This document shows, piece after piece, positions 6,209 to 12,393 of a stretch of DNA of 12,393 nt. Position numbers and translations under genes: made by a program. Under the pieces are notes generated by a model, which ran no database searches, was not told where the DNA came from, and saw only the letters and a list, made by a program, of their open reading frames with translations. The DNA comes from Parvibaculum sp. (GTDB taxonomy: Bacteria; Pseudomonadota; Alphaproteobacteria; Parvibaculales; Parvibaculaceae). Positions within the stretch are counted from its first letter, which is position 1. Every line of letters starts with the position of its first letter. Location: the NCBI GenBank assembly GCA_014359855.1, contig JACIYQ010000161.1, positions 1-12,393 of the forward strand. Reading direction: 5' to 3'.

Positions 6209-7037
6209 CTAACGCTATTGCCTTCGTACTGTCGTTGGTTAGCGCGAGATACAACGCGTAAAGTGGTGCATTGTTTGGCCCCTGCAGAATTCGCGGCTCG
6301 GTCACATAGGGAAATAGGCCCGAAAGACGCTGTGAAACATAATTAAGGATGCCTTCCGCATTTGCGGTCCGCCGTGCTCCTGCTTCATGTTCGGGGAAGA
6401 GATCCATATGGTCATCAAGCGCAGGCTTGTAGAAATAATCTTCCCACTCAGAAGTTCCTAGAATTCTAGTAACCGAAGCGCGCTTGTCTTCGGTCAGCTT
6501 TTCAAGGTTGCCGGGAACGTTTCGATAAACACCAGAAAGTGGAAATAGGTACCAGACATCCAATTTTGTTCTCTGGGCCACGAATTCCAAAGTCTTCCAT
6601 TCGACAGAGTTTCCGAAAGGATCAAGAAACAAAATTCCTCGTGAGTTCAGCCAATTGATTTTTTGGCAGACATTCGAAAGCAACTCATTCGCATTTCCCT
6701 TCAAAATATCAATCTTGTGGTGAGGAAACTCCCTGGCGAGTCCCTTCAGTGCTTCAACATTTTTCCTTTTCTGTTCGAGAAAGTAGAGATGTGAAAAGGG
6801 GGGTGTGCATGACAAGGCAACCCGCGCCGAGCCATCTACACTTCGTATCTGCTCTTCTTCGTCGAGAAGCGGTGCTGCGGTAGCCCCTCTAAATGCGAAA
6901 GAGCCCGAGCCAGCAAAAGCGTCGATATAGATCAGATTAAATCTCGACCCGAGCGCGATACAAAATGGTCGAAGATAGTCCTCGACTATCTTGAGTTTCT
7001 CTAGAGACCACGGCCCGCCGAACTTCTGAGAAGTCAC
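6183..7037 (-). CDS. tcmP: Three-Cys-motif partner protein TcmP
   Basis: TcmP is named for its repeated genomic pairing with DUF5131 three-Cys proteins, and that partner is adjacent here. Its function is not established. The 284 residues start with WSLEKLKIVEDYLRPF, then a Rossmann-type SAM-binding-like loop YIDAFAGSGSF (37-47, with D39 and G43-x-G45), an acidic residue E88 at the end of a beta strand (YFLEQKR), and LFLDPFG at 136-142, which occupies the place of the catalytic motif IV of DNA/RNA methyltransferases. A methyltransferase-like activity is therefore inference. The start is GTG at 7037 with GGGAG (7045-7049) seven bases upstream. Base composition is clearly lower in G+C than its right-hand neighbour. 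The stop lies inside the 3' end of the convergent DUF5131 gene. Confidence 0.87.
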   Translation of the reverse strand: MTSQKFGGPWSLEKLKIVEDYLRPFCIALGSRFNLIYIDAFAGSGSFAFRGATAAPLLDEEEQIRSVDGSARVALSCTPPFSHLYFLEQKRKNVEALKGLAREFPHHKIDILKGNANELLSNVCQKINWLNSRGILFLDPFGNSVEWKTLEFVAQRTKLDVWYLFPLSGVYRNVPGNLEKLTEDKRASVTRILGTSEWEDYFYKPALDDHMDLFPEHEAGARRTANAEGILNYVSQRLSGLFPYVTEPRILQGPNNAPLYALYLALTNDSTKAIALAKRIARAG

Positions 7038-7060
7038 ACGGTTTCTCCCGCTAAATGACC

Positions 7061-7084
7061 GCCAGAGTAGATACTAACTCTGGC
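7061..7084. promoter_or_regulatory. Perfect inverted repeat upstream of tcmP, possible operator
   Basis: GCCAGAGT (7061-7068) and ACTCTGGC (7077-7084) form a perfect eight-base inverted repeat with an eight-base gap. It lies 24 bases before the tcmP start and after the stop of the 659-residue gene on the same strand. No T tract follows on either strand, so an operator fits better than a terminator. No promoter was confidently recognised. Confidence 0.3.
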
Positions 7085-7127
7085 AATCAATTATTGGTAA
7101 AAAATGATCCGTGTCTAAATAGAATCC

Positions 7128-9107
7128 TCAAAACCCGAACATGTGGTCGAGGCAGAAGCTCTTGTCGCCGTTGACGAGACCATGGAAGCCGAAGAGGCGG
7201 CAGGTTGTGTCGCGGATGATGACATAGCCCGCGCCGCCCATCTTCTCGCGCTCCTCGCGCGGGAAGACTTCCGACAGCCGCCAGTGGAACGAACCGCCGC
7301 AGGCGATCTCGACCTTTGTTTCGGCGACGGGCTTGCCGTCGGCGTCATGCAGGATGAGCAGCGTCGAGCTTTTCGGATGCCAGTCGGTCGAGGCCGGATA
7401 GATCAGGTGGCAGAGCGTGTCGAGCGCGCCGTCGTCGAGGGCGGGGCCAGCAACGCGCAGGAAGAGACGCGTGGTGAGCCCCGGCGGCTTGTTGGTGTAG
7501 CTCTGCGGCTCGTCCTTGTAGATCAAGGCGGTGTTGTAGATATGCGCGCCGAAGATCGTTTCCGCGCGGTGTCCGCTTGACTTCTGTTCGAAGCGGCCAA
7601 GCGCGTGGATCCAGCCGTTGCCGTCGCCGCCTTCTCGGAAATCGTAGAGAAATTCGACATGGCCATAGCCTGAAGGCAGCTTCAGCGCTTCTTCCTTCAT
7701 CCAGCTTTCGATGCCGACTTCGACGCTGTCGCGGCGGGGAATGCGGCCGAGATATTTCGAGGCGATAACGGTCCCGTTCGCGTCGATCATTTCGGCGCGC
7801 AACGGCAGTTCCTGTTCATCGCGCGCCATCGGCGTCGGGATCATGACGGTCTCGAACTTGTCGCGGGGCAGGATGGGCAGCGGCATAATGTAGCCCTTGC
7901 CCATATGCTTGCCGAGTTTCGCGATCTCGGGGTTGGGCTTCAGGTCGGTGCGCTCCACATTCGCGTGGGCGAGGCGGCGCTGACCGCTGTCGCGGATCAC
8001 CTCGTAGCGCGGGCGCACGAAGTAACGTCCCGCCACGACCTCGATCTGGTCCGGCCACTTCGCATCCGGCAGCAGGCTCTTCAGCGGAATGCCGCGCGTG
8101 CCGAAGGGCGGAATTTCGTCCTCATACCAGGAGACGTCCTGCGCACCCATGATGTTGAGGCCGACAGTGCGCGGCGGAATGGGCATCGGATGCGAGTTCT
8201 GCACGAAAAGCGTTACGTGCTCGCCGTCTTCGCCTGCGGGCATGCCCGCGTAGTAGTCGGCGGGCCAGGCGTTCGCGTCATGGCTGCAGGAAAGCGCAAG
8301 CCCGTCCTCGCCATACATGTCGAGCGCATATTTCACGACGTCGTGGCCCTTGATGCGCACGGCGTGGATGAAGAGGGAACCCGTGAAGTCCTCGAGGCCG
8401 AAGCGTTCGCGGATTTCGGCGCTGTCCACCGTGAAGGGAGCGCCGGCGATGGGAAGCGTCTCGCGCCACTCGGCGAGCTGATTGCCTTTCTCGTCGAAGA
8501 GGCAGAGCCAGAGTTCCGGATTGTCGGCGCCGTGCAGGCCCCAGTAATTCGCGCTCGCGACGCGGGTGTGGATGCCGTCATGGCTGTTCGCACCCTTCTT
8601 TTCGCGCATGAGGGCGAAGTTGGTCGCGAAGTTCATGGGGTCGAGATAGTTTGCCTTGTTGGTCAGCATGTCGTCCGGCAGGCGGATGTCGTCGAGTGTC
8701 GCGATGCGCGCGCCGTCGGGGAAGACATGGGCAATCGAGGGGAGGGTCTTGTTCGCGTCGAAGGCGAGAACGAGAACGGCTTTCGCGTTCGACTTCTTCA
8801 TCGCGCTCACGGGCTGCGCCTCGTGGCCGAGGAAGGTCGAGCCCAGATCCTCGACGCGCTGCACGAAATAGCCGGCGATATCGAGACGGCCGAGGTCGTA
8901 ATAGGCGTGGAAGTTACCGATGGTGCCGGAGGGATCGTAGACCGCGACGGGGCCGGCCTTGGCGAGGCCGGCGATCAGCGCCTGTCCCTTCGGCGCCGTC
9001 AGCGGATGGCCGAGCGCCTTGAAGAGCGTCGCGCCGCCGGCATTGTTGCCCGGCCGCCAGCCATGGGAGAGGTCGGCGTTCTTGAATGTTTCGATCTGCA
9101 GGGTCAT
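7128..9107 (-). CDS. Uncharacterised 659-residue protein with four divergent beta-rich repeats
   Basis: I do not recognise this protein. It has no signal peptide and no membrane segment and is probably cytoplasmic. After an N-terminal region (1-160, with GWRPGNNAGGATLFKALGHP near the start) it appears to consist of four degenerate repeats at about 163-281, 297-385, 418-525 and 546-659. Three contain the same motif DxxGxx[LIV]A[ES], at D205, D442 and D588. Each repeat ends near a histidine in a similar setting: H276, H381, H522 and H655, the last five residues from the C terminus. This is by-eye alignment. The pattern suggests tandem beta-sandwich domains. It starts 24 bases after the 2OG-oxygenase stop, so the two are probably co-transcribed. 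The ribosome binding site is weak (GAGCG just before the ATG). Confidence 0.8.
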   Translation of the reverse strand: MTLQIETFKNADLSHGWRPGNNAGGATLFKALGHPLTAPKGQALIAGLAKAGPVAVYDPSGTIGNFHAYYDLGRLDIAGYFVQRVEDLGSTFLGHEAQPVSAMKKSNAKAVLVLAFDANKTLPSIAHVFPDGARIATLDDIRLPDDMLTNKANYLDPMNFATNFALMREKKGANSHDGIHTRVASANYWGLHGADNPELWLCLFDEKGNQLAEWRETLPIAGAPFTVDSAEIRERFGLEDFTGSLFIHAVRIKGHDVVKYALDMYGEDGLALSCSHDANAWPADYYAGMPAGEDGEHVTLFVQNSHPMPIPPRTVGLNIMGAQDVSWYEDEIPPFGTRGIPLKSLLPDAKWPDQIEVVAGRYFVRPRYEVIRDSGQRRLAHANVERTDLKPNPEIAKLGKHMGKGYIMPLPILPRDKFETVMIPTPMARDEQELPLRAEMIDANGTVIASKYLGRIPRRDSVEVGIESWMKEEALKLPSGYGHVEFLYDFREGGDGNGWIHALGRFEQKSSGHRAETIFGAHIYNTALIYKDEPQSYTNKPPGLTTRLFLRVAGPALDDGALDTLCHLIYPASTDWHPKSSTLLILHDADGKPVAETKVEIACGGSFHWRLSEVFPREEREKMGGAGYVIIRDTTCRLFGFHGLVNGDKSFCLDHMFGF

Positions 9108-9131
9108 CGCTCTGTTCTCGATCCGTTCTGT

Positions 9132-9785
9132 TCAATAGGCGCCGGTCGTTTCGCGCGCGCGCGAACCGAACGGATTGAGACGCTTCAGCGTCGAGGTGAA
9201 ACGGTGACGGCGCTGCTCATGGGCGACGACGTCTTCGTCGCGTACCCAGTTCATCTGGATGGCGCGGCGCTGGCCCTCGAAGGGTTCGTGCCCGTGCCAG
9301 GATTTGTCGGAGCGCTTGAAGACGAGAAGCGTGCCGCCATTGGGCGAGACTTCGTCGGTCGCGTCGTTGAGATCGGTCGCGGAACGCAGGATGCGCAAGC
9401 GTCCGCCACCGGCTTCCCATTCCTGGTTCAGGTAGAGGAGAATTGTGATGATCTTCGACGGCGTGTCGGTGTGAATCTTGCCGTTGTTCCGCGCGCAGTG
9501 GCCGCGGATCGTGAACATGCTCGGCCGCCCGGAGAGATCGACGTTGAACTTTTCCTCGATTGCCTTGCGGAACTCGGACCCGTTCATCTCCTGGAGCAGC
9601 TTGTCGAAGCTGCCGTGAATGTCGAGCTCGCTTGGCGGGATGGAGCCTGTCGACTCGATGTTGGGGAAGTCGGCGATGACGCTGTCGAGCGCCTTGCCTG
9701 TCACGAAGGCGGGGACCACGAGATATTCGTAAGGATCCGTTTTCAGCGGCGTCGCGCGCAGTGCTTCAATGTCGATGAGGCTCAT
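9132..9785 (-). CDS. 2-oxoglutarate/Fe(II)-dependent oxygenase (prolyl 4-hydroxylase-like)
   Basis: A non-haem iron oxygenase that couples 2-oxoglutarate decarboxylation to hydroxylation of an unknown substrate. It has 217 residues from ATG 9785. The iron triad is visible: H105 and D107 in IHTDTPSK, and a distal histidine H164 (or H166) in SWHGHEPFEG. R173 or R174, nine or so residues later in RRAIQMNW, would bind 2-oxoglutarate. The strand ITILLYLNQEW and the glycine-rich GGGRLRI following it are typical of the fold. I choose ATG 9785 because conserved-looking sequence starts there and GGAAGG (9797-9802) lies 11 bases upstream; the frame is open to 9899 but that stretch is Arg-rich and looks non-coding. 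It lies between the ELM1 and 659-residue genes on the same strand. The substrate may be a glycan, peptide or small molecule. Confidence 0.85.
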   Translation of the reverse strand: MSLIDIEALRATPLKTDPYEYLVVPAFVTGKALDSVIADFPNIESTGSIPPSELDIHGSFDKLLQEMNGSEFRKAIEEKFNVDLSGRPSMFTIRGHCARNNGKIHTDTPSKIITILLYLNQEWEAGGGRLRILRSATDLNDATDEVSPNGGTLLVFKRSDKSWHGHEPFEGQRRAIQMNWVRDEDVVAHEQRRHRFTSTLKRLNPFGSRARETTGAY

Positions 9786-9916
9786 GATGCCATTTACCTT
9801 CCAGCCGCCCGTCCGGGTCTGCCGCACACGAGTATTCGTTTCGCGGGCGATTTTGCGGAGATCGGGGCGGAACCCGCAACGTCCCAAATGTCGCGGCATC
9901 CAATTGCCGCACCCGA

Positions 9917-10909
9917 TTAACCCTTTTTTGCTTGCGGCCTTTGTTTCTCGATGTGCGCCGCGAAGCGAGCCGCGATCGCCTTGGCGATCTCATCGGTAGC
10001 ATTTAATGGCTCGTACTCCCAGCTTTCAAGCGTGCCCATGAAAGGCCGCGCCGCACCGCTCTCGTACATGGCATCGAGAAAGCGGCGGAACTTCGCCTCC
10101 TTGCGCGACCGGCCGCCCTCGAGTTCGATGACGTGGACGGGCTTTCCGGTGAAGGCGGCCTCGCCGACCATGTTGACCGAGTCGCAGGTGACGATGACCG
10201 CGTCGGCGAGCCCCAGAAACCCGAAATAGGGGTTGGCGCCCGTACCGTCCCAAACGACAGCGGGCTTGTCCTTCAGCTCGTCCTTGAGAATGCGCGTCTG
10301 CCGCTCGCCGGTGCGGCGCGAGGGAGTGACCATCAGCCCCGCGCCGCTGTCCGCCACGGCACCGAGCTGCGCTGCGATGTGCGCCGCAGTTTCTTCCGTC
10401 AGGCTGTACACGGAGTTTGTGCCGCCGATCAGCACGGCGGCGCGCGGATGAGGCAGATGCGCGACCGCGGCCGCAAAGGCTTCCGCTTCCGTGGCGAGGC
10501 GGGCCTTGGTCAGACGGTGGGGCGAGACGACGGTCGAGAGCACGTTCGGCGCTTCGAGCCGGTCATGCGCGGGGGCCCAGACGAAATCGAAATTCGAGGG
10601 GGCGACGCGCGGGTTCTGCAGGACCACGGTAAAGGTTCGCCCGCCGGATTTGCGGGCAATCATCCGCGCATAGGGGATCGACTGGCGGCCAGAGGCGATG
10701 AGGAGGTCAGGCCAGGGCGGCGCGATGCCCGTGTCCGGTGCGGCGGGGCCGTGAGGCGCGAGCCATTTCCAGGGCGCGGGCGGGGAGACGCGCTTCATGA
10801 CAGGCGTGAGGCCCAGCGCCTCGGCGATGCCAATTCCCTGCACCTCGAAGCCCGCCATGCCGTTGGTCAGCACCCAGCAGGTCAGGTTGGAATCGAGCTT
10901 TTGGGACAT
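9917..10909 (-). CDS. ELM1-family protein (DUF1022), GT-B-like fold
   Basis: The bacterial homologue of the plant mitochondrial fission factor ELM1; bacterial function is unknown and the fold is predicted to resemble GT-B glycosyltransferases (family knowledge). The 330 residues show the family landmarks: WVLTNGMAGFEVQ at 12-24, VLQNPRVAPSNFDFVWAPAHD at 96-116, NVLSTVVSPHRLT at 122-134, LIGG at 160-163, TPSRRTG at 195-201, and NPYFGFLGLADAVIVTCDSVNMVGEA across 226-251. The N-terminal loop reads TNGMAG where TDGKAG is common, so Asp and Lys are replaced. The C terminus is a basic tail. The Shine-Dalgarno at ATG 10909 is weak. The gene diverges from the Lrp/AsnC gene and is followed on its strand, after 131 bases, by the oxygenase. 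Confidence 0.88.
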   Translation of the reverse strand: MSQKLDSNLTCWVLTNGMAGFEVQGIGIAEALGLTPVMKRVSPPAPWKWLAPHGPAAPDTGIAPPWPDLLIASGRQSIPYARMIARKSGGRTFTVVLQNPRVAPSNFDFVWAPAHDRLEAPNVLSTVVSPHRLTKARLATEAEAFAAAVAHLPHPRAAVLIGGTNSVYSLTEETAAHIAAQLGAVADSGAGLMVTPSRRTGERQTRILKDELKDKPAVVWDGTGANPYFGFLGLADAVIVTCDSVNMVGEAAFTGKPVHVIELEGGRSRKEAKFRRFLDAMYESGAARPFMGTLESWEYEPLNATDEIAKAIAARFAAHIEKQRPQAKKG

Positions 10910-11021
10910 ATTCGTGCGCTATCCGGTAATATTATTGCTGAAACGCGGCGTCGATCAGAGTAAGTAGAACGCCGGAAGCCACAAGTCACGCCGAATGCGG
11001 CACGACCGCGCGGGGCACCTA

Positions 11022-11507
11022 ATGAAGCGGGCAAAGCTCGATCATATCGATCTCAGGATTCTTGCCGAATTGCAGGCGGACGGGCGGATCACCAATGTCG
11101 ACCTGGCTTCTCGGGCCGGTATTTCGGCGCCGCCCTGCCTGCGCCGTGTGCGGGCGCTTGAGACGGCGGGCTTCATCAAGGGCTATCACGCCGATCTCGA
11201 CGGACGCGCGCTCGGCTTCGAGGTAACGGTTTTCGCCATGGTCGGGCTGCACAGCCAGGCCGAAGCGGACCTCAAGGCCTTCGAGGCCGAAGTCGCGACC
11301 TGGCCGCTGGTCCGCGAATGCCACATGCTGAACGGCGAGATCGACTTCATATTGAAGTGCGTCGCGCCGGACCTCTCCACCTTCCAGAGTTTTCTCACCG
11401 AGAAGCTCACGCCCGCGCCGAATGTCGCGAGCGTGCGCACCTCGCTCACCATCCGCCGCTCGAAGCACGAGCCGGGTGTGCCGGTGGAAATGCTGGAAGA
11501 GGAGTAG
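11022..11507 (+). CDS. Lrp/AsnC family transcriptional regulator
   Basis: A DNA-binding regulator that senses amino acids or related metabolites; members often control neighbouring genes and themselves. It has 161 residues from ATG 11022. The N-terminal winged helix-turn-helix runs about 6-52 (LDHIDLRILAEL, then ITNVDLASRAGIS and the recognition helix PPCLRRVRAL), and the C-terminal RAM ligand-binding domain about 66-145 (FEVTVFAMVGL, the glycine-acid turn GEIDFILKCVAPDL). An upstream in-frame ATG at 10995 has no ribosome binding site, while GGGG six bases before 11022 is a better match. The 112-base region shared with the divergent ELM1 gene contains an A/T-rich GGTAATATTATTGC at 10925-10938, a possible promoter or operator core. 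The effector is unknown. Confidence 0.92.
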   Translation: MKRAKLDHIDLRILAELQADGRITNVDLASRAGISAPPCLRRVRALETAGFIKGYHADLDGRALGFEVTVFAMVGLHSQAEADLKAFEAEVATWPLVRECHMLNGEIDFILKCVAPDLSTFQSFLTEKLTPAPNVASVRTSLTIRRSKHEPGVPVEMLEEE

Positions 11508-11552
11508 GGGCTGGAAGTCCATCACCGACCAGAAAGTAGGTGGGAGAAAATT

Positions 11553-12035
11553 TTGAACGGGGAACAAGAGAATTGGGCACGAGAGGTATTTCGTAACCAT
11601 GATCGCCGGGTGGAGGCATTGGAGAATGCTTCCGTAGAATCCGGCAACTTGGCTTTGCGATCACTTCTTCTCCTGAATGGCGGGGCGTCGATTGCTCTTC
11701 TTGGGTTTTTGGCAAGTGTTTTTTCTTCAGACACACAGCAGCACGCCCATAACACCGCGGTGCTAGTCGCATTCCTCGGTGCCCTAGGCAAATTTGCGTG
11801 GGGGGCAGGCCTTGCGGTCTTTGCTGCAAGCTTTGGATATCTGACCAATTCGGCATATGCCCGCAGTCTTATGGAGCGCCCAAAGAAATGGGAATGGCCC
11901 TATGTCGAGGAGACGGCTAACTCGAAGCGCATATGGACGCAGGGGGTATGGCTGAATCGACTAACTATTGTAGCCTGCTTAGGATCTCTAGGAATGTTCA
12001 TTTGGGGGTGTGTTGACGTTGGGATTGCCTACTAA
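11553..12035 (+). CDS. Uncharacterised small inner-membrane protein with three transmembrane helices
   Basis: The 160 residues begin with a charged, amphipathic stretch (1-32, possibly a short coiled coil), then three hydrophobic segments at about 36-57 (containing LLLLNGGASIALLGFL), 68-97 and 134-156. A Trp/Lys/Glu-rich loop (107-130) sits between the second and third. I recognise a general resemblance to small hypothetical membrane proteins with a LLxLNGGAxIALL motif, often in variable regions, but no function can be assigned. The start is an uncommon TTG at 11553, supported by GGGAG (11542-11546) six bases upstream. A/T content is visibly higher than in the lrp gene before it. It begins 45 bases after lrp on the same strand, so co-transcription is possible. 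Confidence 0.7.
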   Translation: MNGEQENWAREVFRNHDRRVEALENASVESGNLALRSLLLLNGGASIALLGFLASVFSSDTQQHAHNTAVLVAFLGALGKFAWGAGLAVFAASFGYLTNSAYARSLMERPKKWEWPYVEETANSKRIWTQGVWLNRLTIVACLGSLGMFIWGCVDVGIAY

Positions 12036-12045
12036 TCAGTAGGCA
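12026..12045. other. Small stem-loop spanning the stop codon of the membrane-protein gene
   Basis: TGCCTACT (12026-12033) pairs perfectly with AGTAGGCA (12038-12045) around an AATC loop, and the TAA stop (12033-12035) begins at the last base of the left arm. GAAATCC follows, so there is no U tract for a classical terminator. It may still protect the 3' end or slow transcription. Confidence 0.4.
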
Positions 12046-12072
12046 GAAATCCTAACTGGCACCTACAGAATT

Positions 12073-12162
12073 CGTCATGGCCCGCTTCATGCGGGCCATC
12101 CACGTCTTTCTTTCGGTGATTCAGCTAAGACGTGGACGGCCCGGACGAGCCGGGCCGTGACG
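12073..12162. repeat. Double-hairpin palindromic intergenic element
   Basis: Two 36-base arms (12073-12108 and 12127-12162) are inverted copies matching at 30 of 36 positions and separated by 18 bases. Each arm holds its own perfect nine-pair hairpin: ATGGCCCGC/GCGGGCCAT on the left and ACGGCCCGG/CCGGGCCGT on the right. The left core recurs in the terminator at 1275-1301. Such GGCCCG palindromes ending in CCACGTCTT are common between genes in alphaproteobacteria (general knowledge). Lying between a plus-strand gene and greA on the minus strand, it probably acts as a two-way transcription stop. Confidence 0.7.
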
Positions 12163-12195
12163 GATTTAGTATGTCTTGTTGCTGGTATCGGCAGC

Positions 12196-12393
12196 CTACC
12201 CGAACCGGACTTTCAGAATTTCGTAGCTCTTGCCGCCGCCGGGCGTCACAACTTCCACGCTGTCGCCGGCCGCTTTGCCGATCAGCGCGCGGGCGATGGG
12301 GGAGGTGATGGAGACGCGGCCCTTCTTCACATCGGCCTCGACCTCGCCGACGATCTGGTAGGTCACTTCCTCGTCCGTATCCTCGTCCACGAG
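12196..12393 (-). CDS. greA: Transcription elongation factor GreA, C-terminal part (cut by window edge)
   Basis: GreA binds the secondary channel of RNA polymerase and stimulates cleavage of backtracked transcripts. Only the last 65 residues are in the window. They match the FKBP-like C-terminal domain: LVDEDTDEEVTYQIVG, the conserved TSPIARALIGK, and a GD-x-VEVVTPGGGKSYEI ending close to the normal C terminus. The N-terminal coiled coil with the acidic tip lies beyond 12393, so the true start is not visible; the GTG at 12390 is an internal valine. The stop codon is TAG, 33 bases beyond the palindromic element, which may serve as the terminator. Confidence 0.93.
   Translation of the reverse strand, partial: LVDEDTDEEVTYQIVGEVEADVKKGRVSITSPIARALIGKAAGDSVEVVTPGGGKSYEILKVRFG

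Noticed and set aside
7108..7127. TCTAAATAGAATCC as a third Irr-like site near the end of the 659-residue gene
   Set aside because: The half sites are in the wrong orientation and spacing for the Irr box, and the position is downstream of a gene rather than at a promoter.
7905..9920. A 671-codon open frame on the plus strand opposite the 659-residue gene and the oxygenase
   Set aside because: It is antisense to two well-supported genes, its translation is Arg/Ala/Val-rich with no recognisable motif, and long antisense frames are expected in GC-rich coding DNA.
12032..12046. TAATCAG followed by GG shared with the tRNA-Thr-like arm at 5355-5365, as a possible second att copy
   Set aside because: Only seven contiguous bases agree, and at 12026-12045 they belong to a different stem-loop; too short to call a direct repeat.
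1..12393. CRISPR array, transposase, integrase, complete tRNA or rRNA
   Set aside because: No regularly spaced direct repeats, no DDE or tyrosine-recombinase motifs in any frame with gene-like composition, and no full cloverleaf was found by eye.

Overview
The window is GC-rich bacterial chromosome that reads as an alphaproteobacterium (Rhizobiales/Parvibaculum-like by gene content; this placement is inference). Pointers are the class-I beta type aspartate aminotransferase, a bacterial ELM1/DUF1022 protein, greA and an Lrp/AsnC regulator close to trxB, short GC-rich palindromes of a type abundant in alphaproteobacteria, and Irr/PerR-like operator palindromes. Fourteen genes are supported; the last (greA) runs off the right edge.

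Left part (1-5280), core metabolism and oxidative-stress defence: an aspartate aminotransferase (+), a Tat-type lipoprotein M48 metalloprotease (-), a Dps ferritin-like protein (+), a HAD-IA phosphatase (+) that may be translated from a leaderless mRNA, thioredoxin reductase (-) and a typical 2-Cys peroxiredoxin (-). Dps sequesters iron and consumes peroxide, the peroxiredoxin reduces peroxides, and TrxB supplies thioredoxin-borne electrons. The dps and peroxiredoxin promoters each carry a Fur-superfamily-like inverted repeat, so they are probably co-regulated by iron or peroxide.

Middle (about 5281-7127), an accessory islet visibly richer in A/T: a DUF5131 (phage Gp37/Gp68) protein with a three-cysteine motif faces its known genomic partner, the Rossmann-type protein TcmP. 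The two genes converge and overlap by 26 bp. Just upstream is a short sequence resembling the anticodon arm of a tRNA-Thr, a possible relic of an integration site. The biochemical role of this pair is not established as far as I know, and it is the best candidate here for an undescribed system.

Right of it (7128-10909), a same-strand run: ELM1-family protein, a 2-oxoglutarate/Fe(II) oxygenase, and an unrecognised 659-residue protein that appears to consist of four divergent beta-rich repeats, each ending near a histidine. The last two genes are only 24 bp apart and may work together.

Right end (10910-12393): an Lrp/AsnC regulator divergent from ELM1, an A/T-richer gene for a three-helix membrane protein, a 90-bp double-hairpin palindromic repeat whose two arms differ by compensatory changes, and the 3' end of greA. 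I see no CRISPR array, complete tRNA or rRNA gene, transposase or integrase.
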